Shown here piece by piece: positions 1 through 9,192 of a DNA stretch of 64,000 nucleotides. The translations under genes and the position numbers were made by a program. The DNA is from Aureispira sp. CCB-E (lineage in GTDB: Bacteria; Bacteroidota; Bacteroidia; Chitinophagales; Saprospiraceae): assembly GCF_031326345.1 (NCBI RefSeq), contig NZ_CP133671.1:6607501-6671500 (forward strand), written 5' to 3'. How positions within the stretch are numbered: position 1 is the stretch's first letter; the number at the start of each line of letters is the position of its first letter. The notes under the pieces were generated by a model, which searched no databases, was not told the origin of the DNA, and worked only from the letters and a program-made list of their open reading frames with translations.

Positions 1-30
1 TCGAAACTTTTTTACCCGCTCTTTCGCTAA

Positions 31-300
31 GCGGTTGCAAATCTCTAACTTTATTTCCAAACCACCAAATATTTTTTAAACTTTTTTAAAAATTATTTTT
101 CTGTAGGTTTTTCTTAGCGTTTTCAATTTTGCTGTGCTTCTCTTTTGAAGCGGTTGCAAATCTCTAACTTTATTTCCAAACCACCAAATGTTTTTTAAAC
201 TTTTTTAAAAATTATTTTTCTGTAGGTTTTCATTGTTTTCAATTGCCAATGCCTCTCTTTCGAAGCGGTTGCAAAGGTGCAATGTTTTTCCTTTACTTCC
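31..300. repeat. Imperfect tandem repeat, about 115-119 bp period
   Basis: Two nearly identical copies of about 82 bp begin with GCGGTTGCAAATCTCTAACT at 31 and 150 and run through a T/A-rich tail to about 112 and 231. A third start, GCGGTTGCAAAGGTGCAA, appears at 265 and then diverges. Only one base differs across most of the first two copies (A/G near 70/190). No ORF in the block looks like a protein. The function is unknown. It may be the trailing part of a larger array beginning before the window. Confidence 0.75.
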
Positions 301-603
301 AAATTTTAGGTGTTTTTTTTAGCGTTTTTTTTAAACTTTTTTCTTTCTCCCAACTCTCTCTAATTAACCACCAATTAAAACACAAACACAATCAATATCT
401 TATAAAATCATTCCTTTTTCTGGGACATTTATTTTTTTTCAAAAAAATCATCTCCAAGTTGGGTTAGACGATAGAATATAAAGCAAAAATACGCTCTATT
501 ACAATAAAAAAAATTGAAAGTGGCCTCTATATACACAGTGCTAACACAATATTTAGTATTTTCATTATCTCCTATTTGCTTAATATACTAATACCGATTT
601 GCT
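301..603. other. Gene-free stretch
   Basis: AT-rich spacer between the tandem repeat and the first gene. A 74-residue reading frame at 243-467 is low complexity (Phe/Leu rich, from poly-T tracts) and is not credible as a gene. No terminator or RNA gene was recognised. Confidence 0.4.
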
Positions 604-2007
604 ATGTTTGGACTCATGCATCCCCAAAATACGTGTTCAACGAAAAAAAATAATTCCAATTATTTGTACCATCGCAGGCATTATTGTGGTACTTGTAAAG
701 CTATTGGCAAAAATTATAATCAACAAAGTCGGTTAATGCTGAATTGGGATACTGTTTTTTTATCTGAGTTATTATCACAATTAGAACATGAAAATTTTAA
801 ATCATGGAGCGATCGTTTAAAAACAGTGAATACTTGTTTTTCTATACCAAAAGAAAAACTCCCTTTTTCTTTAGAGTATGCCGCAACTGTTTCTGTTTTA
901 TTAGGAACGTTAAAGATTAATGACAATAATCAAGATGAGCCAGCTCTAAAGTGGAAATTTGCTCAATACCTTTATACTTCTTCGCAAAAGAAAGCTCTTT
1001 TACAATTTGAGCACTGGGGTATTGATACTATATATATACAAAGCATAATTCAACAGCAATACCAAAGAGAGCGCAAAAAAATACAATTTAAACATTTGCA
1101 TTCTTGTTTAAACTATTATGCAGAGGCTACTGCTAAAATAACAGCTTACCTTTTTCAACAAGGAGGACTTCGACTGCAACAAAAAACAGACTTATATCAA
1201 TTAGGTTATTCTTTTGGTCAACTCATCTACATCTTAGATGCCTTTGAAGATTATGAAAAAGATGTTTTTAAAGACCAGTTTAATCCTTTGATAAAATACT
1301 TTGGGTCTTTCAATCAGTTAGACGAATCAAATTTAGAGTCTGTCCGATCTATTTTATTAGATATCCAAGCAGAAATAGACACACATCTTCAACAACTCAG
1401 TATAACAGCAGAGGCAATATCTATTTATAAAGATAGATTAGCATCTAACCTTGCGCTTCGGTTGTATCAAGAACGACGTATTCCTAAAACGATTAATGAC
1501 CAAATTGCTTTAAGGTGGAATGAGGCAAAGATTTTTGCTAACCAAATTACATGTCAACCCAAAACTTGGTTGCGCCAACTAAACTACTATGTGATTGTCT
1601 TGGCTGTGTTTGCGAATCCACAAACAAAAACATATTTGCCTCAAGAGGGTAAATTACAGATTGTGGGCTGGACCTTGTTGATGACAACTATCTTAGCAAG
1701 TATTGGTATCGCAGGAGTTGTTAGAAGAGATAGAAAAAAACAAAAGGATCAAAAACGTAAAGAAAAAAGGATTAAGCGTCTAAAAAGAAAAATAAAAAAT
1801 CTATTTCGTAAAAAGGATTGTTGGTCGGACTGCTGTAGCAATTGTTGCAATCAATGTTGTAGTGATTCTTGTAGTAACTGTTGTGGTGATTGTTGCGAAT
1901 GGATGTGCCAAGAAGATAACTTAATGATTACAGTAATTCTGCTTATATCTATTGTAGCAATCACCACCATTATCATTCTTATCTTATTCTTCTTGGGGCT
2001 ACTTTAA
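604..2007 (+). CDS. DUF5685-like membrane protein with C-terminal Cys cluster
   Basis: 467 residues. The N-terminus carries the MFG start and a YCGTCK motif (about residues 27-32), then a helical region with a YILDAFEDYEKD stretch (about 210-221) followed by FNPLIKYF, a pattern I associate with the DUF5685 family. There is a membrane segment near 352-375, a very basic Lys/Arg linker (about 376-404), and 13 cysteines in the 30 residues 406-435, mostly as CC pairs two residues apart. The protein ends in a hydrophobic helix (440-467). The family has no established biochemical role known to me. The Cys cluster between two membrane helices suggests metal or disulfide chemistry at the membrane face; this is inference. 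Confidence 0.7.
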   Translation: MFGLMHPQNTCSTKKNNSNYLYHRRHYCGTCKAIGKNYNQQSRLMLNWDTVFLSELLSQLEHENFKSWSDRLKTVNTCFSIPKEKLPFSLEYAATVSVLLGTLKINDNNQDEPALKWKFAQYLYTSSQKKALLQFEHWGIDTIYIQSIIQQQYQRERKKIQFKHLHSCLNYYAEATAKITAYLFQQGGLRLQQKTDLYQLGYSFGQLIYILDAFEDYEKDVFKDQFNPLIKYFGSFNQLDESNLESVRSILLDIQAEIDTHLQQLSITAEAISIYKDRLASNLALRLYQERRIPKTINDQIALRWNEAKIFANQITCQPKTWLRQLNYYVIVLAVFANPQTKTYLPQEGKLQIVGWTLLMTTILASIGIAGVVRRDRKKQKDQKRKEKRIKRLKRKIKNLFRKKDCWSDCCSNCCNQCCSDSCSNCCGDCCEWMCQEDNLMITVILLISIVAITTIIILILFFLGLL

Positions 2008-2164
2008 TATAGTATGACCACCTACTTCCATCTTATTCATTAACCTCTCTACAAATATTAAACTATAAAACAGTTAAAGCAACTTTATTCGCCAATTGAG
2101 TTCTTATCATATCTATCTATCCCCCGTCTATAAGTATTCTATTGTTCACAATTAAAAAATACTA

Positions 2165-2923
2165 ATGATGAAAAACTTTGGTTTTATATTTATTTTAATC
2201 GTCCTATTCAACGCAGCATGCAAAACAAACTCTACCAATACTCAAAATACGCCATCGGAAGCTAGCGATTTTGGAACTGCTGCCTATTATCAAAAATATC
2301 AACGAAATATTGATCGCTTGTATCATATGCTTCAAGGAACATTTATCTGTTACTCTCAATCGACAGAGAAAGAAGCTAAGTTGATTCCTTGGAAAGTAAA
2401 CAATCAGCAAGATAGTGTTATTACTTATTCGGTTCCAATAAAAGAGCCTGCAAAAGATGGATATTGGTTAATTTGTTACCAATTTATAACTAGTTTGCCT
2501 GATGAGCCTATATATTGTGCTGTACAAAAAATTACTCCTGTAGATCGAGATACATTTTTATCTGATTTTTTTGACTCGCCAGCAGAGATTAAATTAACTA
2601 AAATGATTAAAGATTTAAAAACGGTAGAGCAATCTATTGATTTAGAACAGCTAACACCTATTGATGAGGTTGTTACTTATTATAGAGAAAAAATCACCTT
2701 TTTTAAAGGCTTTTCTAACATTTATAAAGATCACCAAAATCAAAACTTGACCTATAGACAAGAAAACTATGAAGTTCATCCAGAAAACACCCAGTTTGCT
2801 ACCCGATACTTTAAAGATATAAATGGAGATACTACTATTAATAAAGCATCCAATATTGCCATCGAGATTAGAACTTCCAAACCTGTTTCCGAAATGATTG
2901 ACCAAACGTTGTTAGGCAAGTAA
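2165..2923 (+). CDS. Lipoprotein of unknown function
   Basis: 252 residues with a hydrophobic signal ending in the lipobox-like NAAC (Cys at residue 19), so a membrane-anchored lipoprotein. The part around residues 50-120 (LYHMLQGTF, then ICYQFITSLPDEPIYCAVQKI) faintly resembles the CpcT/CpeT fold, but the C-terminal half does not, so I do not assign that family. It follows the Cys-cluster gene on the same strand after 157 bp. Real-gene confidence is high; function is unknown. Confidence 0.75.
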   Translation: MMKNFGFIFILIVLFNAACKTNSTNTQNTPSEASDFGTAAYYQKYQRNIDRLYHMLQGTFICYSQSTEKEAKLIPWKVNNQQDSVITYSVPIKEPAKDGYWLICYQFITSLPDEPIYCAVQKITPVDRDTFLSDFFDSPAEIKLTKMIKDLKTVEQSIDLEQLTPIDEVVTYYREKITFFKGFSNIYKDHQNQNLTYRQENYEVHPENTQFATRYFKDINGDTTINKASNIAIEIRTSKPVSEMIDQTLLGK

Positions 2924-2977
2924 CAAACAGTATGGCACGAAGCATCATTTTTAGTTTTGCTGATTTACTTAAATTTA

Positions 2978-3140
2978 GTAGTTAGCTACGCTGCTACTTC
3001 GTGGTCGTTGCTTTTTTACTTTTTCACAAAAAAGATAAAAAATCAAATTTTTAACACAAAACACAACAAGTGCACAACTCATTAATTATCAAACTAATAA
3101 AGTTTAGCTTCACTGCTACTGCGTGGTTTCAACGAACTAT
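2978..3140 (-). repeat. Modular palindromic intergenic repeat (reverse copy)
   Basis: It contains TAGCTACGCTGCTACTTCGT at 2983 and a degenerate second copy (TAGCTTCACTGCTACTGCGT) at 3105, and ends in AACGAACTATTG (3129-3140). The reverse complement of 3040-3140 aligns throughout with 54089-54190. It is one member of a dispersed non-coding family in this window and fills almost all of the space between the lipoprotein and the kinase. Confidence 0.8.
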
Positions 3141-3230
3141 TGCAAATTAAAAGCACTTGTGCTTTAGGTTCTAAATTTTCTTTTGATCATTAAATCATTA
3201 TTACTCAAAACAATCAAATATTTTCACTAT

Positions 3231-4130
3231 ATGCCCAACCTTAGTTATCCATCTAAAGTACTTTTATTCGGTGAATATACTATTATTCAAAACTCTGCTG
3301 CATTGGCTATTCCCTATGCTCACTACCAAAGCTACTGGAGTGATCACCCTTTGTCTAAAGATTGGGAGAATACAATTAAACCTGCTTTTTCAAAACAAAG
3401 TTTGCAAAAAATAGCCATAGATCTTCAATCTCTTCAATATCCGTTGTTGAACTTAAAACAATTCAAAGAAGATTTAAAAAATGGGCTTTGGCTCTGTACA
3501 AATTCTCCGATGGGATATGGGCTCGGAAGTTCGGGAGCTGTTTGTGCTGCTATTTATGACCGCTACGCTATCCACAAAACCACAAATTTGCAATTACTAA
3601 AACAAGAATTAGCTTGCTTAGAACATAGTTTTCATGGCAAGAGCTCTGGAATAGATCCCTTAATTGCATACAACAAACGCCCCTTGTGGGTGCATTCTGA
3701 TGCCTCCATTGAATCTGTCGAATTACCGTCTTTGCAGAAACTAACTTTTTTCTTAATCGATACTCAACTACCAAGAGTTTCTACACCACTCATTCATTTT
3801 TTTGTCGAATCTTGTAAAAATGCTTCTTTTGAAAATGCATTTGTACAGCCTACCAGTCGTGCTGTTGATGATGCGATTCACGCCCTAATGACCAATAATT
3901 CTAGCTCCTTAATGCAGGCAATTCATTTGATTTCTAAATTACAGTTCGCCTACCTACCACCAATGATTCCAGAAAGCATGCACGCACTTTGGAAAAAAGG
4001 ATTAGCATCGAATGAATTTTATTTAAAAATTTGTGGTGCTGGCGGAGGTGGTTTTATGTTGGGAGTTACTCGAAATTGGGAAGCAGTAAAGCAACATTTT
4101 CATTCGTTTAAAACATTACAATTGCTCTAA
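3231..4130 (+). CDS. GHMP kinase, mevalonate kinase-like
   Basis: 299 residues from the ATG at 3231, which begins MPNLSYPSKVLLFGEYTII; an upstream TTG at 3183 would add an implausible leader. GHMP signatures are clear: a KVLLFGEY strand at the N-terminus, the ATP-binding loop PMGYGLGSSGAVCAA near residue 93, HGKSSGIDPLIA near 135, and a C-terminal KICGAGGGGFM loop. The family phosphorylates small alcohols such as mevalonate, homoserine or sugars. GKSSGID and the overall length fit the mevalonate kinase-like proteins of Bacteroidota, which would place it in isoprenoid synthesis. No other mevalonate pathway gene is in the window, so substrate assignment is tentative. Confidence 0.8.
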   Translation: MPNLSYPSKVLLFGEYTIIQNSAALAIPYAHYQSYWSDHPLSKDWENTIKPAFSKQSLQKIAIDLQSLQYPLLNLKQFKEDLKNGLWLCTNSPMGYGLGSSGAVCAAIYDRYAIHKTTNLQLLKQELACLEHSFHGKSSGIDPLIAYNKRPLWVHSDASIESVELPSLQKLTFFLIDTQLPRVSTPLIHFFVESCKNASFENAFVQPTSRAVDDAIHALMTNNSSSLMQAIHLISKLQFAYLPPMIPESMHALWKKGLASNEFYLKICGAGGGGFMLGVTRNWEAVKQHFHSFKTLQLL

Positions 4131-4135
4131 TACAA

Positions 4136-4167
4136 CCAAAGCATTCTCCAGTTGGGGAATGCTTTGG
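4136..4167. terminator. Bidirectional terminator hairpin
   Basis: Perfect 11-bp stem, CCAAAGCATTC (4136-4146) with GAATGCTTTGG (4157-4167), between the convergent kinase and ABC permease genes. Confidence 0.7.
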
Positions 4168-4190
4168 TCATTATAATTAATGTTCTATTG

Positions 4191-5513
4191 TTAATCTTTA
4201 CGAAACATCCACTTCATAAAGTCCTTTACCGTCGTTTTCTTTCCATACATTAAAATACCAATCCGATAAATACGCCCTGATACCCAAGTAAAAAAGATTC
4301 CTGTTAATACTAATATGACTGCGGATATAACAACTTGATATATTGGAGGATCAAAAACAACTCGCACAGGCATCACTACAGGAGCAAAAAATGGAAACAT
4401 AGAAGCCCATACTCCAAGTGAACTAGTTGGGTTTTGAACTACAGCAGAACCAATGTATAATGCAATAATAATTGGAACTGAAATTACAAGCATCAATGAC
4501 TGCCCTTCTCCCCAATCATCGCCCATTGCAGCTCCTACCGCAGCAAATAACGACGCATACAAAAGGTACCCAGCTAGAAAGAAAACCAAGAAAACTACAA
4601 TTATATAAGCATAATCAAAGTTTTGTAACTCTTGCCAAATAGCCATTATTTCTGTTGTATCACCAACGGGACTTGCTGTTGATGTAGTCATGCTTTCTTG
4701 AAGTTCTTGCAATTTTCCTGCAAACAAGAGTCCCACACCAAGATATAAAAGTGGTAATGTGATTGCCCATATTGCAAATTGAGTTAATCCCACTGCTCCA
4801 ACCCCTATAATTTTACCTAACATTAACTGGAATGGCTTAACTGAAGAAATTAGAACCTCTACAATTCGATTAGTTTTTTCTTCCATTACAGAACGCATCA
4901 CCATATTACCATAGATAAAAATAACTGAGTAAATCAATATCATCATAATTCCCCCAAGTACAGTTGCGATTCTTGCTCTATAAATAGAAACCTCTTCATC
5001 AGAAGATTTCATATTTGTTGGAATTACATTAATATCTGTTTTCAATCGCTTCAAAGTCAGCTCATCGACTTCCAACTGACGCATTTTGAGCTTTTTGATC
5101 CTTTGTTCAATCCCTTCTTTAATGTTTTTTTCTACATTAATTCCTAAGCTTTCATTAGAATAATATTCAACTTTGAAGTTTGTTGTCATACTATCTAATG
5201 ATTGTTCAGGAACAAAAACAATTCCTTTATAACCATCCTTTTCAAAACTTTCTTTAAGTATTTCTAATTTCTTTTGTGGATACTTGTACATAACCAGACC
5301 ATCTCTTAGCTTTCCTTTTTCTTTAATTTCTAAGATATTGCTAGGATCTAGTAGAGCCACTTTCTGCGTATCTTGTCCAGAAGACATGATAAATATTAAT
5401 GCCACCCAAGAAATAACAAATCCAATGGGAGCAAATATAGTTGTCAATATAAAGGTCTTTTTCTTTACTCTTGACAAATACTCTCTTCCTATAATTAACC
5501 AAAGCTTACTCAT
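4191..5513 (-). CDS. ABC-2 type exporter permease (NatB/YhaP-like)
   Basis: 440 residues. One membrane helix near the N-terminus (about 22-44) is followed by a roughly 150-residue extracytoplasmic region (about 45-190) and then a bundle of five or six hydrophobic helices (about 190-425). This is the layout of NatB/YhaP permeases in the ABC-2 family. EEKTNRIVEVLISSVKPFQLMLGKI is the conserved cytoplasmic coupling segment typical of these proteins. Its start overlaps the end of the ATPase gene by 8 bp, so the two are translationally coupled and form one exporter. Substrate unknown; homologues are often described as sodium efflux or drug exporters, which cannot be verified here. Confidence 0.85.
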   Translation of the reverse strand: MSKLWLIIGREYLSRVKKKTFILTTIFAPIGFVISWVALIFIMSSGQDTQKVALLDPSNILEIKEKGKLRDGLVMYKYPQKKLEILKESFEKDGYKGIVFVPEQSLDSMTTNFKVEYYSNESLGINVEKNIKEGIEQRIKKLKMRQLEVDELTLKRLKTDINVIPTNMKSSDEEVSIYRARIATVLGGIMMILIYSVIFIYGNMVMRSVMEEKTNRIVEVLISSVKPFQLMLGKIIGVGAVGLTQFAIWAITLPLLYLGVGLLFAGKLQELQESMTTSTASPVGDTTEIMAIWQELQNFDYAYIIVVFLVFFLAGYLLYASLFAAVGAAMGDDWGEGQSLMLVISVPIIIALYIGSAVVQNPTSSLGVWASMFPFFAPVVMPVRVVFDPPIYQVVISAVILVLTGIFFTWVSGRIYRIGILMYGKKTTVKDFMKWMFRKD

Positions 5514-6411
5514 CTGACTTCCCTCCTACTATTTTGATAAAGATTTCGTTTAAGGTTGGTAATATTTCATTAAAAGCCGTTACAACTGTTCCGTGATGCA
5601 ACAAGTATTTTAAGAAATTATTGGCATGTTCCACATCTCTTAGTTTCACAACAACTTGCCCCATGTCTTTGGATATAATGGTCACATGTTCTTCTATTTG
5701 TTCGGGCAAAGCACCTCGATAGTTTACTTGGAACAAGAACTCTTTGAACTGTTCTTTGATAGATGCAACAGAACCGCTCAGTACATTGGTACCTTTATTA
5801 ATCAAAACGATATGTTCGCAAATTTGCTCGACTTGCTCCATTCGGTGGGTTGAAAACAAAATAGTCGTGCCATTTTTATGCAATTCGTCAATTTCATCCC
5901 GAATTAAGTTGGCATTCACAGGATCCAAACCAGAAAAAGGCTCATCCAAAATCAATAATTTAGGCTTGTGAATGACGGTCGTAATAAATTGAATTTTTTG
6001 TTGCATTCCTTTCGAAAGCTCTTCAACCTTTTTGTTGCGCCAGTCCTGAATATTGAATTTTTCTAACCAGTAATCCAATTGGTTTTTAGCTTCTTTCTTG
6101 GTCAATCCCTTGAGACGAGCAAGATAGGTAATCTGCTCTTCTACTTTCATTTTTTTGTACAGACCTCTTTCTTCAGCCATATAGCCAATTTGGGCGGGGT
6201 GTGTATTGTTTAAGGGTTCTCCTCTAAATAAAATGGTTCCAGAATCTGCTCTGGTTATTGTAGTAATAATACGAATCAAAGAGGTTTTTCCTGCACCATT
6301 AGGTCCTAACAAGCCAAAAATTTTGCCTTCAGGGATTTCAAAAGAAATATTGTTGCAAGCGACATGCTCTTGATACGTTTTTCGGACATCTTTTAGTTCT
6401 AAAACGTTCAC
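5506..6411 (-). CDS. ABC exporter ATP-binding protein
   Basis: 301 residues with a GTG start at 6411. Walker A GPNGAGKT is at 36-43, the signature LSKGM at 132-136, Walker B LLILDEP at 152-158 and the switch His in STHRMEQ about 30 residues later. The extra C-terminal 90 residues match the DUF4162-type tail seen in the YhaQ/NatA group. It powers the permease encoded next, whose start lies inside this gene's last codons. First gene of a two-gene operon. Confidence 0.9.
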   Translation of the reverse strand: MNVLELKDVRKTYQEHVACNNISFEIPEGKIFGLLGPNGAGKTSLIRIITTITRADSGTILFRGEPLNNTHPAQIGYMAEERGLYKKMKVEEQITYLARLKGLTKKEAKNQLDYWLEKFNIQDWRNKKVEELSKGMQQKIQFITTVIHKPKLLILDEPFSGLDPVNANLIRDEIDELHKNGTTILFSTHRMEQVEQICEHIVLINKGTNVLSGSVASIKEQFKEFLFQVNYRGALPEQIEEHVTIISKDMGQVVVKLRDVEHANNFLKYLLHHGTVVTAFNEILPTLNEIFIKIVGGKSDE

Positions 6412-6778
6412 TGAGAAAGTTGTTGTTCGATTATAAATTCAATAGTAGATAAATCTTCATTCAATCTATCTTATTTAATTACAAATGTAAAAGTTCTAAC
6501 TACAATCTCATGCATTTAGTTTCTAAATTCCATTAATAATCTTGTTTTTTAGATCAAAAACTATTTCAAATGATACCAATTCTTGTTAAAATAAGAACCG
6601 TTTTGAAAAAAACTTCTAAAAGGATAACCTTTTTTTAATGCCTGTATCTAAAAGCAATAAAGGGTAATGCATATAAAAAATCAGGAAGATAGTTACCCTG
6701 TTTTTTTGATTTTTAATAGAAAGAAGTGTCCTTATTTTTAAACAATCTTTGTAACACTTTATTGAGAGCTAACCAACA
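6412..6778. other. Gene-free stretch
   Basis: AT-rich. A weak inverted repeat, AGGGTAA (6661-6667) and TTACCCT (6693-6699), is followed by seven Ts and could be a plus-strand terminator, but no plus-strand gene precedes it. Nothing else was recognised. Confidence 0.35.
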
Positions 6779-7102
6779 TCAAACTTTACTTTCTTCTTTT
6801 TGAATTTTTTTCAAAATCTTATGATCGATGTAAAATGTTCCAAAAGGAATAATACAAGCAATGAGTACTTTCCATGTTATTTGGGTAAACTTCCAACTTT
6901 GTTCTATTGCTACATTTAGGGTACTCATGACAAATAGCAAAAATAAAGCTCCGTGAATAGGTCCTATAAATTGAGAACCTTCTGGAATATCCCATAGATA
7001 TTTTAAAGGAACAGCAATAAAAACTAAAAAAAGTAAGGAACTTCCTTCTAAAAGTGCCAATAATCTCAATCGTCCGATAGGACTAGATAAATATTTATTC
7101 AT
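6779..7102 (-). CDS. DUF3817 small integral membrane protein
   Basis: 107 residues from the ATG at 7102. The pattern GRLRLLALLEGSSLLFLVFIA, then PLKYLW and GPIHGALFLLF, and a final basic KILKK, is that of the DUF3817 (YdzA-like) family with three membrane segments. The gene begins 2 bp after the stop of the next upstream membrane-protein gene, so the two are an operon. The longer in-frame reading upstream lies inside that other gene and is not the start. Function unknown. Confidence 0.75.
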   Translation of the reverse strand: MNKYLSSPIGRLRLLALLEGSSLLFLVFIAVPLKYLWDIPEGSQFIGPIHGALFLLFVMSTLNVAIEQSWKFTQITWKVLIACIIPFGTFYIDHKILKKIQKEESKV

Positions 7103-7104
7103 AA

Positions 7105-7620
7105 TTAAAATGGTCTGAAATATGGTCGATTTGCAAAGGGGGAAAACGGCCAAGGAATTGCTAAAAATAAAATAATAAGGGCAATTGTAAACCAAACAAG
7201 CATGGTTTTGAACTTTTCTCGATCTACTTTTTTTCGTTTGGTTAAAGCAGAACCAATTGTTATCAATACAATCGCTACAAACATAGCGACAGCGTGATAC
7301 AACCCAAAGAATAAGCACTCTACACTTTTTAATGCTTCTCCTGTATTTTTCATAAAATGCAGTGCAATTGGACTTTTAAAATACAACAACATCCCAACAA
7401 TAAGTTGTATATGGGCAATCGTCGCTGTCCAATGACGAATAGAATTGTAACTTTCTGAAAATGCTTTTTTTTGCGTATATCCATAAGTCGCCATCAAAAT
7501 TGCTATGACTAGAGATACAACAACAAAATAACGAGTGGCAGAGTGTACTCCTAAAAGTATTGCATACATACCTAAGTTTTTGTCAGTCAGAATAATGGAG
7601 TACAAAAACAAAGTTTTCAT
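7105..7620 (-). CDS. Four-helix membrane protein, cytochrome b-like
   Basis: 171 residues, four hydrophobic helices. Histidines lie in or near the membrane segments in the order HSATRY, RHWTATIAHIQL and YHAVAM, a pattern seen in Bacteroidota proteins annotated as cytochrome B. Heme binding is inferred from the paired His positions and not proven. The start could also be the internal Met at residue 18 (MYAILLGVHS), which would remove a short leader. It is followed without a gap by the DUF3817 gene. Confidence 0.65.
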   Translation of the reverse strand: MKTLFLYSIILTDKNLGMYAILLGVHSATRYFVVVSLVIAILMATYGYTQKKAFSESYNSIRHWTATIAHIQLIVGMLLYFKSPIALHFMKNTGEALKSVECLFFGLYHAVAMFVAIVLITIGSALTKRKKVDREKFKTMLVWFTIALIILFLAIPWPFSPFANRPYFRPF

Positions 7621-7868
7621 GGATGGTCTTTTACGACTTACTTTGTTCTACTACTCAGAATAACAAGTGCAAATTTGTACATTTATCTAATAGCATTCCA
7701 GTACTTTTTATGCCTTTATTGACATTAATCTGTCATTTTTCTAACATACGGAAATAACTTTTGCACAAGACTTGTACTCCAACAGCATATAACTTGCTCA
7801 ATATAAAAAAGTTAGTAGCCCAAGTGGTCGTTCTAAGAAAATAGCCTTACTCTTTTGTGCTTACTCGC

Positions 7869-8636
7869 TTAAATATGAATGACGGTATTGGGAAGAATGT
7901 TTCGAACTTTCTCTTGTTCAGATTTGTTTAAAGGGTTCTGGCTTAAATATAGAATTTTCAAGTTTTGCAAGACGCTCAAAGCACCAGGTAAACGTTTGAT
8001 ATTATTCTCGGAGAGATCAAGAATCTCCAAGTTTTCTAACATACATAACTCCATGGGAACTTCACTTAAAGCATTGCCACGCAAAATCAGTTTTTTGAGC
8101 TTGTCTAAACGAATCAATCCATTGGGCAAATTGTCAATTTGATTGTCAATTAAGGAAAGTATTTCTAACTTTGGTAATTCTAGAATACAGATTGGAAATT
8201 CATTCAAACCACTTCCAACTAAGGATAGTTCTATTATATTTTTTAAATTACTGACTTCTTTGGGGATATGGTTTAGTGTATTATAGTTGATAATTAACCG
8301 TTCTAGTTGGGTTAAATCACCTATTGCCTTGGGCAAATCTGATAAGGTACAGTGACTTATAGATAGTACTTCTAAGTTTTTGAGCAGATTTAAGTTTTCT
8401 GGTAAATTAGCAATTGGTTGATAACGGAACTCTATTCTTTTTATTAATTCCAGCAATTCCGTCCAGTTATTTTTTAAGCTGCGTAATAAATATTGTGGTT
8501 GTGCACTGATCACTTCTGCTAACTCATAGCTAGATATAACACCTAAACTTTCTAACAATTGGAATCCGAGTTCATGATTCGTTTCATCCTCACTTTTTAA
8601 CAAAGCAATAATTGCTTTATAGTCTAAATTAGACAT
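7869..8636 (-). CDS. Leucine-rich repeat protein
   Basis: 255 residues. After an all-helical N-terminal 80 residues there are about seven LRRs of 23 residues (roughly 80-245) with the LxxLPxxIxxLxxLxxLxLxxN pattern, for example LEILDLSENNIKRLPGAL. No signal peptide and no membrane segment, so probably cytoplasmic and a protein-binding scaffold. It belongs to the same general group as the LRR protein encoded divergently at 9193-11067. Partner unknown. Confidence 0.8.
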   Translation of the reverse strand: MSNLDYKAIIALLKSEDETNHELGFQLLESLGVISSYELAEVISAQPQYLLRSLKNNWTELLELIKRIEFRYQPIANLPENLNLLKNLEVLSISHCTLSDLPKAIGDLTQLERLIINYNTLNHIPKEVSNLKNIIELSLVGSGLNEFPICILELPKLEILSLIDNQIDNLPNGLIRLDKLKKLILRGNALSEVPMELCMLENLEILDLSENNIKRLPGALSVLQNLKILYLSQNPLNKSEQEKVRNILPNTVIHI

Positions 8637-9192
8637 GACTTACTTTTAAGGGTGGTATATAATTTGAGCATAAATTTATACCATAAATAGTTTGATTTTT
8701 ATTTTTTAATTGCTAAATACCAAACACTCAATAGGTTTCATTTTTCGCAATACATTTTGGCATCACATAAGCAATAAATTTACTTATTTTGTGTCGATTT
8801 TTTCACCTTTTTAAGTTCTTTTTAAAAAAAATTATAAACCAAAGAAAAAAAAAATAGTTTTTATCGTATGGACATTTATCAAACAATACAAAAATTCCAA
8901 AATAAGTTTTCTCAGATGGTTGTGCTCTCTCCATAAAACCGCATTTATTACACACTCCATTAGAAATATGACCAAACATTCTAAATTCATTTAATAAAAA
9001 AAGATAATATTATTTGAATCCCATACCCCCACTTTTTGCAACAATTGTGTCAACTCCCTTTTTTAGGCACAATCACATCGTAAAAAGAATGGTCTCTTCA
9101 ATGTATAATAATGTTATCAACTAGATTGGCTTTGCAAAATAGTATGATACACGCTTTTTTTGTTGATCTATGACCTCAATAAAATTACTGAT
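8637..9192. other. Gene-free divergent spacer
   Basis: 556 bp between the two divergent LRR genes, strongly AT-rich with several poly-A/T runs. It must hold both promoters, but no convincing TTG/TAnnTTTG pair was found. No RNA gene or repeat of the dispersed families was seen here. Confidence 0.4.

Noticed and set aside
243-467. 74-residue frame rich in Phe and Leu at the window start
   Set aside because: Low-complexity product of poly-T and repeat DNA; no conserved motif.
2165-2923. CpcT/CpeT bilin lyase assignment for the lipoprotein
   Set aside because: Only a short N-terminal stretch is vaguely similar; the C-terminal half lacks the family pattern and the organism is not expected to hold phycobiliproteins.
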